A DNA stretch of 43,595 bases from Candidatus Woesearchaeota archaeon (lineage in GTDB: Archaea > Nanobdellota > Nanobdellia > Woesearchaeales > SKGA01). Under the pieces are notes generated by a model. The model saw nothing but the letters and a program-made list of their open reading frames with translations, was not told the origin of the DNA and made no database searches. Below, one piece after another: positions 34,589 to 42,589 of this stretch. Each line of letters starts with the position of its first letter. Position 1 is the first letter of the stretch. The stretch is from assembly GCA_016926395.1 (NCBI GenBank), contig JAFGOT010000012.1, positions 1 through 43,595 on the forward strand, given 5' to 3'. A program made the translations under genes and the position numbers.

Positions 34589-35166
34589 CGTCGCACCACT
34601 CTATAAACTAGAAGTTCTTCGAAGAAAAGTTTTTTTCTACCAACAATTTTGTAATCGAGATTAAGTTTGTAAAGCTGCGCTTCAACGATATCAGGATGAG
34701 TGAGAGAACTAATAAGAAAAATAAGAGTTCCATTATCTGCTAAATAATCCAAAACATCATCAAGAAATCTTAAAGTAACTTCATAACCACTTGGGCCACC
34801 ATGCAAAGCTAAATCATGAAAATCTTCATCATCTGGAAGATAAGGCGTATTAAAGGTAATTAAATCAAATTTTTTTACAGGAACTTTTTCAAACAAATTG
34901 GACTGGATAACTAAAGCGTTTTTTTTCTTAGAAAATTTATTATTCATAAAATCAATAGCAACAGGATTAACATCGACAAAAGTGACGTTTAAACCTTTTT
35001 TAAGAGCACTTTCTCCAATAACCCCACTACCAGCACCCATATCTAAAATGTTTAATGTGGAGAGTTTAACCCTTGTTTTCTTCAAAGCTTGTATTTCAGT
35101 TTCTAAAGCCTCAACTAGCAAAAAACTATCATCATCAGGCTCATAAAGAGGGTATTCGTTAATCAT
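34585..35166 (-). CDS. HemK-family methylase (archaeal Mtq2-like)
   Basis: 193 residues from the ATG at 35166; frame open to 35208 but MINEYPLYEPDDDSFLL is the typical archaeal start. SAM-binding loop LDMGAGSGVIG (~48-58), FVDVNPVAIDFM, and the N-P-P-Y-type catalytic motif as FNTPYLP. This group methylates the Gln of the GGQ in release factor aRF1, with Trm112 as partner. Coupled to the kinase gene by ATGA overlap. Confidence 0.88.
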   Translation of the reverse strand: MINEYPLYEPDDDSFLLVEALETEIQALKKTRVKLSTLNILDMGAGSGVIGESALKKGLNVTFVDVNPVAIDFMNNKFSKKKNALVIQSNLFEKVPVKKFDLITFNTPYLPDDEDFHDLALHGGPSGYEVTLRFLDDVLDYLADNGTLIFLISSLTHPDIVEAQLYKLNLDYKIVGRKKLFFEELLVYRVVRR

Positions 35167-35273
35167 AAAGAAATAAAATCCTCGAAAATTAATAAATTTA
35201 TGGGACATTTAGGGAGTTTTAAGCAAAGTATTTGCAAAATTCCGACTAAATAAAAAGAAATGAAAATAAAAAC

Positions 35274-35792
35274 TTATCGACCGGTTGCGTTAACAGTCAC
35301 TAAATTCAAACTATCCTCGCCAGCATCCACATTCACATTAAAAGTAGAGCCATCAAGAGAGAATGAAAGGTTATCACAATGAACATTCGAATCATTAATA
35401 ACACAAGCACCTTCGAAAGTGTCTGCAACATTAACAGCACTTAATGCAACTGAAAGAGCCAGAATCAAAAATAATTGAACCATTAGAACAATACTAGAGA
35501 TGACAATAGCTCCAATGCTTAAACCTTTACCAGTTTCATAATTAGCAGAGTCTTTAATACCTAAAATCCCAAATGTTAATCCTAAAACAGCCAGAATTAA
35601 ACCAAAGAACGGAAGCCAAATAAATAAGAATGAAAGTCCGCCTAAAATTATACCTGCAAGAGCAGTCGAAGGTATTTTTTTAGTAGTCGTTTTAGTTTTT
35701 GGAATAGGATTCTCATTTAGACTAATAGAATCTTTTGGTATGGATTTCTTAGCAGTCTTTTTAGTTGTTTTTTTTGTAGTTTTTTTAACCAT
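35274..35792 (-). CDS. DUF4190-like membrane protein
   Basis: 172 residues from the ATG at 35792, which has AGGTG six bases upstream; an in-frame GTG nine bases earlier is less likely. A Lys/Thr-rich N-terminal stretch of KKTTKK type (residues 2-15) precedes two or three hydrophobic helices (about 44-66, 70-84, 96-118) with LSFLFIWLPFFGLILAVLGLTFGILGI, as in DUF4190. The ~50-residue extracellular C-terminus holds two cysteines. Function unknown. Confidence 0.75.
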   Translation of the reverse strand: MVKKTTKKTTKKTAKKSIPKDSISLNENPIPKTKTTTKKIPSTALAGIILGGLSFLFIWLPFFGLILAVLGLTFGILGIKDSANYETGKGLSIGAIVISSIVLMVQLFLILALSVALSAVNVADTFEGACVINDSNVHCDNLSFSLDGSTFNVNVDAGEDSLNLVTVNATGR

Positions 35793-35846
35793 GATTTTCA
35801 CCTAGTAATCAATATACAAAATAATATACTTTGAAGTATATAAATC

Positions 35847-36302
35847 TTATTTCATTCCAGTAGAGCCAAGCCCCCCAGATCTAGTCCCAATTGTTTTATC
35901 ATCATCAGCAAAAAGAACTTTCTGAAACCAACATTGAGCAATACGATCGCCTTTTTCAACAGCAAAATCCAAATTCCCATCATTAACTAAAACTAAAATA
36001 ATTTCGCCTTCATTACCCGAGTTATTGTAATAATCAGCATCAACCAAACCAACATTATTTGCCAAAGTTACTCGACGTTTAGCACCATTGCCACTTCGAG
36101 TAATTATATATAAACCTTCATCTGCTTGAAAATAAGATTTAATACCAGTTTGAATAGATATTTTTTCACCAGGTTTAATTATAAAACTTATAGGAGAAAA
36201 AAAATCGTACGCAGCAGCATTTTTCGTACCTCTAACAGGCAACTTATAATCAGAATTACCTTCAACCCTACTAACTAATTCAAATCCTCGTATCTTATCC
36301 AT
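35847..36302 (-). CDS. dut: dUTPase (dUTP diphosphatase)
   Basis: 151 residues. Hydrolyses dUTP to dUMP, keeping uracil out of DNA. Motif 1 AAAYDFFSP (~28-36), motif 2 RSGNGAKR (~69-76), motif 3 NNVGLVDADYYNN...EGEI (~82-100), motif 4 RIAQCWFQ and the Gly-rich motif 5 RSGGLGSTG at the C-terminus are all present with small variations (Asn insertion in motif 2, Tyr-Tyr-Asn-Asn in motif 3). Trimeric enzyme. Its start overlaps the pyrH end by 8 bp. Confidence 0.93.
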   Translation of the reverse strand: MDKIRGFELVSRVEGNSDYKLPVRGTKNAAAYDFFSPISFIIKPGEKISIQTGIKSYFQADEGLYIITRSGNGAKRRVTLANNVGLVDADYYNNSGNEGEIILVLVNDGNLDFAVEKGDRIAQCWFQKVLFADDDKTIGTRSGGLGSTGMK

Positions 36303-37032
36303 TTCTTATCACCGTTCCAATAAATTCAGTTTGTTTTAACATTTTTTCAAACTCTTCTTTTTGGCCAACATAAAGAGTGAAATTATTTATTTTTTGAGAA
36401 ATCTCAAGACCTAATTTAGCCGCAGGAGGGTCCATAGGATAATTTCCTCCAGGAATAAAAGTATCACCAACTAAATCAACAATTCCTTGCCAAGAAATAC
36501 CAGATATGTTTTCATAGGTATCAACCAAAACAGAATTAAACTCAGTCGGTTTAACATTTAACACAACAGGAAAATTAGATATTTTATAAGCAGTTTCTGC
36601 ACCAAAGTTCTGAGCTAAACGCATCATGCAAAAATCAGTCGTAACACCTGGTTTAAAACCACTAGCAATAAACACCCTATGTTTTGTGTTAGGAATTATC
36701 TCAGGATTATCAATATACTCCCCATAAACAATATCATCACCAAGATATTCAATAAGTGAAGAAATTACTTTTCTTGCATTAACTTTAGTAATTGCAATGC
36801 CCACTTCATCATTAGCAACATCAATTTCACAAGAAGAGAGATTAGCATCAACTAAAAGTGGACGAATAGAACTAGTCACTCTACGGCAAAGTTTTCCACC
36901 GCCAATTATAAGAACAAACCTCAGGTCTTGATATTCTCGCAATATATCTGAAAGTTCAGTCATCGCTCTTTGATCATAAGCATCACCAGGAATAACAATA
37001 CTCCCCCCATAAGCTACCACACACGTTTTCAT
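36295..37032 (-). CDS. pyrH: UMP kinase (archaeal PyrH)
   Basis: 245 residues. Phosphorylates UMP to UDP. The amino-acid-kinase fold is shown by VAYGGSIVIPG at the start, FVLIIGGGKLCRR (~40-52), SGFKPGVTTDFCMMRLAQNFGAE (~123-145) and the C-terminal GTVI. The usual GKPG is replaced by SGFKPG, as in archaeal enzymes. First gene of a pyrH-dut pair sharing an 8-bp overlap, linking pyrimidine nucleotide supply to dUTP removal. Confidence 0.92.
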   Translation of the reverse strand: MKTCVVAYGGSIVIPGDAYDQRAMTELSDILREYQDLRFVLIIGGGKLCRRVTSSIRPLLVDANLSSCEIDVANDEVGIAITKVNARKVISSLIEYLGDDIVYGEYIDNPEIIPNTKHRVFIASGFKPGVTTDFCMMRLAQNFGAETAYKISNFPVVLNVKPTEFNSVLVDTYENISGISWQGIVDLVGDTFIPGGNYPMDPPAAKLGLEISQKINNFTLYVGQKEEFEKMLKQTEFIGTVIRNG

Positions 37033-37107
37033 AGTGAAAAGACAATCAGAATAATTTTATAAGGCTTTGGAATAAATATATAAATTAACAAACATAAAAA
37101 TAAATAT

Positions 37108-37458
37108 ATGAAAAGAATATTAACAGGAATATCTGCAATTTTATCATTATTAGTTGCAGCATTATTATGGCCTTGGCAATGGTTAGCCTTAATCGCAATG
37201 ATTGGTGTTAGCATAATTCTTCTTTACAAATCAACCAGATCTGAAAGAAAATTATTTGCTATTTGTTCAATAGCAGGTGCAGGATCTGAAGTTTTTGCAA
37301 TAATACTTGGTTCATGGACATATACAAACCCGACATTCATAATTCCTTTATGGCTAATCCCTCTTTGGGGAATAGCATCAGTTTTTATGTCGAGAACAAG
37401 AATAGAAATTGAAGAGTTTGAAAAAAATAAAAATAAGAAATCCAAATCTAAAAAATAA
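37108..37458 (+). CDS. Small membrane protein (carotenoid-biosynthesis/DUF2878-like segment)
   Basis: 116 residues with three or four transmembrane helices (near 6-25, 28-42, 48-68, 76-92) and a Lys-rich charged tail (KNKNKKSKSKK). The segment SEVFAIILGSWTYTNPTFIIP resembles carotenoid-biosynthesis and DUF2878 membrane proteins, which share E...G.W.Y. It is convergent with the structured region at 37.5 kb. Confidence 0.6.
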   Translation: MKRILTGISAILSLLVAALLWPWQWLALIAMIGVSIILLYKSTRSERKLFAICSIAGAGSEVFAIILGSWTYTNPTFIIPLWLIPLWGIASVFMSRTRIEIEEFEKNKNKKSKSKK

Positions 37459-37490
37459 TCATTCTTTGTTCAAATAAAATAGAAGACTTG

Positions 37491-37529
37491 AAAAAAAACG
37501 AGGATGTGCTAAAAACACAGCGCACATCC
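37491..37529 (-). terminator. Hairpin + T-run terminator
   Basis: 8-bp stem GGATGTGC/GCACATCC with a 12-nt loop, three bases, then eight Ts on the minus strand. It ends the structured region and presumably the transcript of the winged-helix gene. Confidence 0.7.
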
Positions 37530-37690
37530 CCATCGGTATTAACCGTTGTTATTGACCCCCAACGAACAGCAAAAGTTTAAACAAACTTTTGAGCATTGCA
37601 AAAGCAATACAACAAAAATCTATAAAAACTTTTGAGTTGCGAACAAATTCGCGATAACACCAAATCTGACCGAAGTCAGAAACAAGGTGT
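37491..37690 (-). ncRNA. Candidate structured RNA or 3' UTR with at least five hairpins and terminator
   Basis: Read on the minus strand from 37690: ACACC/GGTGT closing on TCTGAC-TTCG-GTCAGA, a cUUCGg tetraloop (37657-37690); then TTGCGAA/TTCGCGA type hairpin (37637-37654); ATTGC-TTTT-GCAAT (37595-37608); CAAAAGTTT-GTTT-AAACTTTTG, 9 bp with 4-nt loop (37570-37591); CGGT/ACCG (37534-37545); finally GGATGTGC/GCACATCC (37502-37529) then TCG and eight Ts (37491-37498). Compensated stems in close succession and a terminator at the end argue for a real RNA. It starts 13 bp after the stop of the winged-helix gene, so it may be its 3' UTR or processed from it. No match seen to RNase P, SRP or known riboswitch signatures. 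Confidence 0.6.
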
Positions 37691-37702
37691 GTAACCAGGA
37701 TG

Positions 37703-38161
37703 TTAATGAAGGAATTCTCTATCGATGCTTTCCATGTATTCACGAGTTCTTTCAATGATTGAATGCAAATAATATCTTTCCAAAACGTTGGTGAAGATTT
37801 CTGAAAATGTTCCATTCTCAGTTATTCGGTATTGTGCTTTGACCTTTTCAATTAAGAAAAGTTCACGACATCTTAGCAATTGACGCCGTATGTTAGATGG
37901 CGCTATACCAAGCAAAGGAACGCCGTGTTCTTTACGGTTTTCTACAACCATCTCCTCGACGTCTTTACTTGACAAAGGACCTTTGTTTTTAAGCATGACA
38001 TGCAACACATCAACGACCACATCACGTGAATCTCCAGGTTGCAATAAACCAAGAGTAAGACATAACTTACGAACAAGCTCTCGCCCAGAAAAAGAACTGG
38101 GTTTCTCATATTTACGCAAAGTTATCTCAGCCAATGGTGTATCTTTTGCAATAGTCCCCAT
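37703..38161 (-). CDS. Winged-helix-like regulator
   Basis: 152 residues, soluble. The core GPLSSKDVEEMVVENR...APSNIRRQLLRCRELFLIEKVKAQYRITENG (about 60-115) has the helix-turn-helix and wing layout, with a helical N-terminal region and a helical C-terminal tail (LHSIIERTREYMESIDREF). Composition is less AT-rich than most neighbours. A GGGGG just upstream of the ATG is a possible ribosome binding site. Its transcript carries the structured RNA region downstream, which may be autoregulatory. Confidence 0.7.
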   Translation of the reverse strand: MGTIAKDTPLAEITLRKYEKPSSFSGRELVRKLCLTLGLLQPGDSRDVVVDVLHVMLKNKGPLSSKDVEEMVVENRKEHGVPLLGIAPSNIRRQLLRCRELFLIEKVKAQYRITENGTFSEIFTNVLERYYLHSIIERTREYMESIDREFLH

Positions 38162-38334
38162 CTATGTAATCCCCCAACTTAAAAATAAACTTCTTTATCC
38201 GCGAAGTTTCTTCTTTGTAAACAAACTTTAACAATTATCATTTAAAAATGTTTGTTTTTTTGCCTACATATTTTTATCAAAAGAAAATGTAAACATAGCA
38301 AATATTAAAAGGAATAAAGAAAATTACTTAACTC

Positions 38335-39138
38335 ATGTTTGACTTTTTTATAATACCATACATAAACATATTCGGATTTAAACTATATTATTATGGAATG
38401 GTTTATGCAGTAGGATTTTTAGCAGCATATTTCTATTTTAGATATCAAGCAAAAAGTAAAAGATTGGATTTGACGCTTGACCAAGTAGATACACTGATGA
38501 TTTATGTAATCATTGGAGGAATAATTGGTGGGAGATTAGGAGAATTTATTTTTTTCCAGCCAAGTGTTTTGATACACCACCCATTACAAGTGTTTTTAAT
38601 AAGGCAAGGGGGGATGAGTATTCATGGAGGAATACTAGGATTCTTAGGAGCAATATGGTTATTTAGAAGAAAACATAAAAATATTTCAACATATGAAGTG
38701 ACAGATAACGCAGTTATGATTGCGGCATTCACATTATTTTTTGGTAGAATTGCAAATTTTGTAAATGCAGAATTATGCGGAAGACCGACAAGCGTTTCAT
38801 GGGCAGTAAATTTACACAATCCACCTCTTTGCGATGGTTATCGTCACCCATCACAATTATATGAAGCAATAAAAAATTTATTCATAGGTTCTGTTTTAAT
38901 GTTTATTGAAAGCACTGAGAGAAAAACCAACAGGTACAAAGCAGGATTTAAAACATGGGTCTTCATACTTCTGTATGGTATTCTTAGAATAATTACTAAT
39001 TTTTGGCGAGATGATGTTCTTTGGTTTTTTGGAATATTAAGTACAGGGCAAGTACTAAGTTTAGCAATGGTAATAGTTGCAAGTTTTGTTTTGATAAAAT
39101 ATTACTGGTTACCTAATAAAAAAAATAAAAAATCATAA
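38335..39138 (+). CDS. lgt: Prolipoprotein diacylglyceryl transferase (Lgt)
   Basis: 267 residues, about seven membrane helices. Transfers a lipid to the lipobox cysteine of preprolipoproteins. Signature region GRIANFVNAELCGRPT (~142-157), GGMSIHGGILGF (~91-102) with the catalytic His in the IHGG motif, HPSQLYEAI (~176) and LYGILRIITNFWR (~214). Bacterial-type Lgt is rare in archaea; it agrees with several lipobox proteins in this window. The stop codon lies within the first copy of a 63-bp direct repeat. Confidence 0.93.
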   Translation: MFDFFIIPYINIFGFKLYYYGMVYAVGFLAAYFYFRYQAKSKRLDLTLDQVDTLMIYVIIGGIIGGRLGEFIFFQPSVLIHHPLQVFLIRQGGMSIHGGILGFLGAIWLFRRKHKNISTYEVTDNAVMIAAFTLFFGRIANFVNAELCGRPTSVSWAVNLHNPPLCDGYRHPSQLYEAIKNLFIGSVLMFIESTERKTNRYKAGFKTWVFILLYGILRIITNFWRDDVLWFFGILSTGQVLSLAMVIVASFVLIKYYWLPNKKNKKS

Positions 39139-39320
39139 AGAATCAATACTCTTTAAAGGATAACCATTCAAATCCAAAATCTTATTAAACTTCCGAGCCA
39201 TCTTTTCACACAAAAGCTGGACCAAAATCGACTAAGTAAGTGCGCCGTTGGCAGCACAAAAAATCATAAAGAATCAATACTCTTTAAAGGATAACCATTC
39301 AAATCCAAAATCTTATTAAA
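39127..39320. repeat. 63-bp direct repeat (two copies, 131-bp offset)
   Basis: Bases 39127-39189 and 39258-39320 are identical. Copy 2 is the 3' end of the zinc-ribbon gene; copy 1 covers the lgt stop codon and stands free. The 68 bp between them differ from the gene and leave a 22-codon frame (39133-39201, minus) that joins a different start to the same C-terminus. A partial duplication of a gene end, like the repeat at the window's left end. Confidence 0.9.
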
Positions 39321-39542
39321 ATTCTGGGGACCACACTTCATACAGATAAAAAAAGGTCCGTATTTACCAATCTTAATATCAACCCAATCACCACAAATAC
39401 ATTTTAAATCTAGAAGTTCTTGAGTCTTATGAACATTACAAACAGGTACGCCTTGAGAATTGTTAGTGGTTGAAGTATCTCCACAAAAAGCACAAACATT
39501 TTGACGTGACTCGCCATAAACTTTCTTTCCTCTAAAAGCCAT
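39264..39542 (-). CDS. Zinc-ribbon protein, topoisomerase-like C4 domain
   Basis: 92 residues from the ATG at 39542 (frame open to 39566). Two Cys pairs CAFC...CNVH near the start and CICG...CMKC (~49-69) flanking the sequence DIKIGKYGPFFIC, which resembles the C-terminal zinc ribbons of type IA topoisomerases. Probably binds nucleic acid. The last ~19 codons are duplicated 131 bp away next to lgt. Confidence 0.72.
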   Translation of the reverse strand: MAFRGKKVYGESRQNVCAFCGDTSTTNNSQGVPVCNVHKTQELLDLKCICGDWVDIKIGKYGPFFICMKCGPQNFNKILDLNGYPLKSIDSL

Positions 39543-39639
39543 AAATTTGACGAAGAAATTAATCATTTATAAAATAAAAGGTTTTATAAAAAATAAAACA
39601 AATATTTTAAACAATAAAGCGTGTTTGAGGCAAGTATAA

Positions 39640-40215
39640 ATGGATTGGTTTAACTGGGTTATAATGCCCTTAATTATTTTCTGCGCAAGAATAATAGATA
39701 TGACTCTTGGAACAATGAGAATTATCGCAGTTAATAGAGGTTTAAAAAAAATAGCTCCATTAATTGGTTTCTTTGAAGTTATGACATGGATCGTTGTTGT
39801 GCGACAAGTAATAGTTGAAATGAATAATCCACTATGGTTTATTGCATATGGACTAGGATTTGCTGCAGGAAATTACGTAGGAATAACATTGTCTGAAAAA
39901 ATGTCAATGACAAATGTTATTATTAGGATAATGACGCAACAAGATAGCACCAAATTAGTAAAGAATCTTGAAAAAGAAGGATACAATATCACCATAACAA
40001 AAACACAATACAAAAATCACGAAGGAAGTATGTTATACACCAACATTCATTCAAGTGAACTTGAAGAAACAATCAAGATAATAAAAAAACACAACCCGAA
40101 TGCAGTATATAGTGTTGAAGACGTCAGGCAAGTTAGTAACGAATTATTTCCAACACACACTGTAAAGAAAAAAACATTTTTCGGAAATGGAAAACAACTC
40201 AACAAACACAAATAA
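39640..40215 (+). CDS. UPF0316/DUF2179 membrane protein
   Basis: 191 residues. Three N-terminal helices (about 5-22, 38-58, 68-86) with IDMTLGTMRIIAVNRG and GNYVGITLSEK, followed by a soluble alpha/beta domain (about 92-170) of DUF2179 type. This pattern is the UPF0316 (YebE-like) family; function not established. Upstream AT-rich promoter region, no ribosome binding site apparent. Confidence 0.88.
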   Translation: MDWFNWVIMPLIIFCARIIDMTLGTMRIIAVNRGLKKIAPLIGFFEVMTWIVVVRQVIVEMNNPLWFIAYGLGFAAGNYVGITLSEKMSMTNVIIRIMTQQDSTKLVKNLEKEGYNITITKTQYKNHEGSMLYTNIHSSELEETIKIIKKHNPNAVYSVEDVRQVSNELFPTHTVKKKTFFGNGKQLNKHK

Positions 40216-40274
40216 ATGAGAATAAAATGATATGTTGAATAAATTCAACATCAATTTTTTTCGGAGGAAAAAAA

Positions 40275-40943
40275 ATGATAGAAGTCCCAACTATAATAAT
40301 TAATTTCAAAACATACAATCAAGCATCAGGAATTGATGCAGTCAAACTAACAAAAGACTGTGCTGACATATCCAAAAAAACAAAAAAAAGCATAATAGTT
40401 TGTGCTCAAGCTCCAGACATAAATGCTTGTTCAAAAAATAAATTACCAGTATTTGCGCAACACGTAGATGTTTTTGAAGCAGGCGGACATACAGGAAAAA
40501 TAAATATAAAATCGTTAAAAGAAAACGGAGCAATGGGCTGTCTTGTAAACCACAGTGAAAATAGAATTTCATTTAAACAAATAATGCAAACAGTCGCACT
40601 TCTTGCAGAAGCAGAAATGGTTAGTGTTGTTTGTGTAAAAAATGCACGAGAAGCTAAACGAGTTGCAAAACTAAATCCAGATATTATCGCAATCGAACCT
40701 CCAAAATTAATTGGAGGAGATGTTTCTGTAACGAGGGCAAACCCAAATATTGTGAAAAAAAGTGTCGAAGCAGTAAAATCTGTAAGTGACAAAATTCCAG
40801 TTCTTTGCGGAGCAGGAGTTAAGAATTCTGATGATGTAAAAAAAGCAATAGAACTTGGCGCGATGGGAGTGTTAGTTGCAAGCGGAGTTACAAAAGCCGA
40901 CAATCAAAAAAGTGCAATTCTAGAACTTACAAAAGGAATTTAG
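40275..40943 (+). CDS. tpiA: Triosephosphate isomerase (archaeal type)
   Basis: 222 residues, the short archaeal tetrameric form. Interconverts DHAP and glyceraldehyde-3-phosphate. Catalytic Lys in INFKTYN (K12), His-loop VNHSENR (~94), catalytic Glu in IAIEPPKLIGG (~141), phosphate loop GAGVKNSDD and GVLVASGV. Strong Shine-Dalgarno CGGAGG 8 bp before the ATG. Convergent with the GTPase gene, stops adjacent. Confidence 0.96.
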   Translation: MIEVPTIIINFKTYNQASGIDAVKLTKDCADISKKTKKSIIVCAQAPDINACSKNKLPVFAQHVDVFEAGGHTGKINIKSLKENGAMGCLVNHSENRISFKQIMQTVALLAEAEMVSVVCVKNAREAKRVAKLNPDIIAIEPPKLIGGDVSVTRANPNIVKKSVEAVKSVSDKIPVLCGAGVKNSDDVKKAIELGAMGVLVASGVTKADNQKSAILELTKGI

Positions 40944-41681
40944 TTATAGTTGAATTTTTCCTTGTTGCCAATCTTTTAGAATAATCTTAGCAGTAGTTAG
41001 GGTATCAGCATGACCGCCACTAATTTTTCTATTAAGTTTAAGAGCAATAAGTTCTAATAAATCCTCTTCACTTTGATTCTCATCAGTAATTCCATAATAG
41101 AAAAGAACAGGTTCTCTATGAATTACAAGAAGTTCATAAACGGCACCTTCAGGATCTTTAGTTTGTGTTGAAGAAGCAGTAATGGTTAATTTCTCAGAAA
41201 GTTTGTTATCATCACTAGCTAGAACACCAGGAGTATCAATAACCTTAATCTTGTTGTCAATTTTAATATTCTGTTTTCCCTTAGTATAACCACTTACAGG
41301 AGCAGTAGGAGCACTTCCACGACCCTTAAGAGCATTAATAACACTTGATTTCCCAGTATTAGGATAACCAACCACTCCAACAGTAACAGGCTCAACCTCT
41401 GCAAAACGAAGAATCATCCTACGAAGTAAAGTCATCCCATAAAATTTATGAGCAGAAACAAAAACACATGGAGCAAACTTTTTCTTGTAAGGCTCTAGTA
41501 AATCCTTATCTACAAGATCTGCTTTGTTAATAACAGTAATGAGAGTCTTACCGCTAGCTTTAACTTTACGTTCAATTTCAGAATTACGAGTTTGTTCGGG
41601 TAAACGTGCATCAATTACCATCAGAACAATATCTGATTGAGAAATGACAGAATCCACTATTTTCCAGAAATTAACTCCCAT
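40944..41681 (-). CDS. Circularly permuted GTPase (YlqF/RbgA-like)
   Basis: 245 residues. G4 NKADL and G5 VSAHK come first (~50-80), then G1 GYPNTGKSS (~105-113), G2 and G3 DTPG (~149-152), the circular permutation of the YlqF/RbgA family. These GTPases act in ribosome assembly, here presumably the large subunit. C-terminal helical domain with KISGGHAD. Overall length close to the family. Confidence 0.92.
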   Translation of the reverse strand: MGVNFWKIVDSVISQSDIVLMVIDARLPEQTRNSEIERKVKASGKTLITVINKADLVDKDLLEPYKKKFAPCVFVSAHKFYGMTLLRRMILRFAEVEPVTVGVVGYPNTGKSSVINALKGRGSAPTAPVSGYTKGKQNIKIDNKIKVIDTPGVLASDDNKLSEKLTITASSTQTKDPEGAVYELLVIHREPVLFYYGITDENQSEEDLLELIALKLNRKISGGHADTLTTAKIILKDWQQGKIQL

Positions 41682-41714
41682 AGCAAATACAAAATGAAGA
41701 ATTCTTTATAAACC

Positions 41715-42578
41715 TTATTTAGACTTATTGCTTGCAGGGTCAATATGAACAAAAACTCGATTGATTTCAGGGTGTTCTTGAATCTTATCCCTTAATTTTG
41801 AAGCAACATCATGAGATTTCTTAACAGTCATTAAAGGATTCATCATAACAACAATTTCAAGATTAATAGAATTACCAGCATAATGAGCCCTAATATCACC
41901 AACGCCCAGAACATTTGGAAACTTTTTTGCTTCACGCTTAACATGATCTAAAAATCTTTTAGAAGGAGCTTTTCCCATAAGCATATCAACATTTTTAATT
42001 CCAAGAAAATAAGCCGAATGAAATAACATTGCACCAAGACTGATTGCAACAACACTCTCAAACCAGAAAACACCAAACTCCGTTGAAATTACAGCAGCCA
42101 AAATAATAATAGACCTAACAACATCATTTCTTGCATCAATACCTAAAGCAGTAAGAGCGGGGCTGTTTAGTTTCTTTCCTTTATTTAAGAAAACAAAATA
42201 CATAACAAGTTTAACAAGCATCGCAACAATAACAATGAATAAAACAATAAAGGTTATGTGAGTTTGAGCAGGTTTAAAGAAACGTCTAAAACCAAGGACT
42301 ACAACTTGAAAACCAATAATTGCAGTAAACATCGCAACAATAAAACCCGCCAAGGGTTCAGCCCTATGATGTCCAAAAGGATGACACTTATCAGCAGGTT
42401 TATTTCCAGTTCTAACAGCAATCAAAATACCAACAGAGGTTAAAATATCACCTAAGGATTCTAATGCATCACTGATTAAAGCAACACTATTACTTATAAG
42501 ACCAGCAAAAAGTTTTCCAGCAAATAAAATAATATTAAGAAATAAGGCTCCAAGTGAAAATTGCTCATTAGCCTTCAT
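41715..42578 (-). CDS. CDF cation-efflux transporter with altered metal site
   Basis: 287 residues from the ATG at 42578 (a TTG at 42593 is also in frame). Six helices and a cytoplasmic ferredoxin-like domain (~200-285), as in FieF. HPFGHHRAEPLAG (~66-78) is diagnostic. The membrane metal site is E40-x3-D44 on TM2 and D148-x3-D152 on TM5; the usual Zn/Fe pattern has His or Asp with H153 in FieF, whereas the D-D pattern on TM5 is that of Mn transporters, so Mn or Fe may be the substrate. The start lies 12 bp downstream of the pilin-like gene's stop on the same strand. Confidence 0.9.
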   Translation of the reverse strand: MKANEQFSLGALFLNIILFAGKLFAGLISNSVALISDALESLGDILTSVGILIAVRTGNKPADKCHPFGHHRAEPLAGFIVAMFTAIIGFQVVVLGFRRFFKPAQTHITFIVLFIVIVAMLVKLVMYFVFLNKGKKLNSPALTALGIDARNDVVRSIIILAAVISTEFGVFWFESVVAISLGAMLFHSAYFLGIKNVDMLMGKAPSKRFLDHVKREAKKFPNVLGVGDIRAHYAGNSINLEIVVMMNPLMTVKKSHDVASKLRDKIQEHPEINRVFVHIDPASNKSK

Positions 42579-42589
42579 CAGCTTTAACC

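Noticed and set aside
37491-37690. RNase P or SRP RNA
   Set aside because: None of the conserved RNase P or SRP helix 8 sequence elements that I know is visible and the length is too short.
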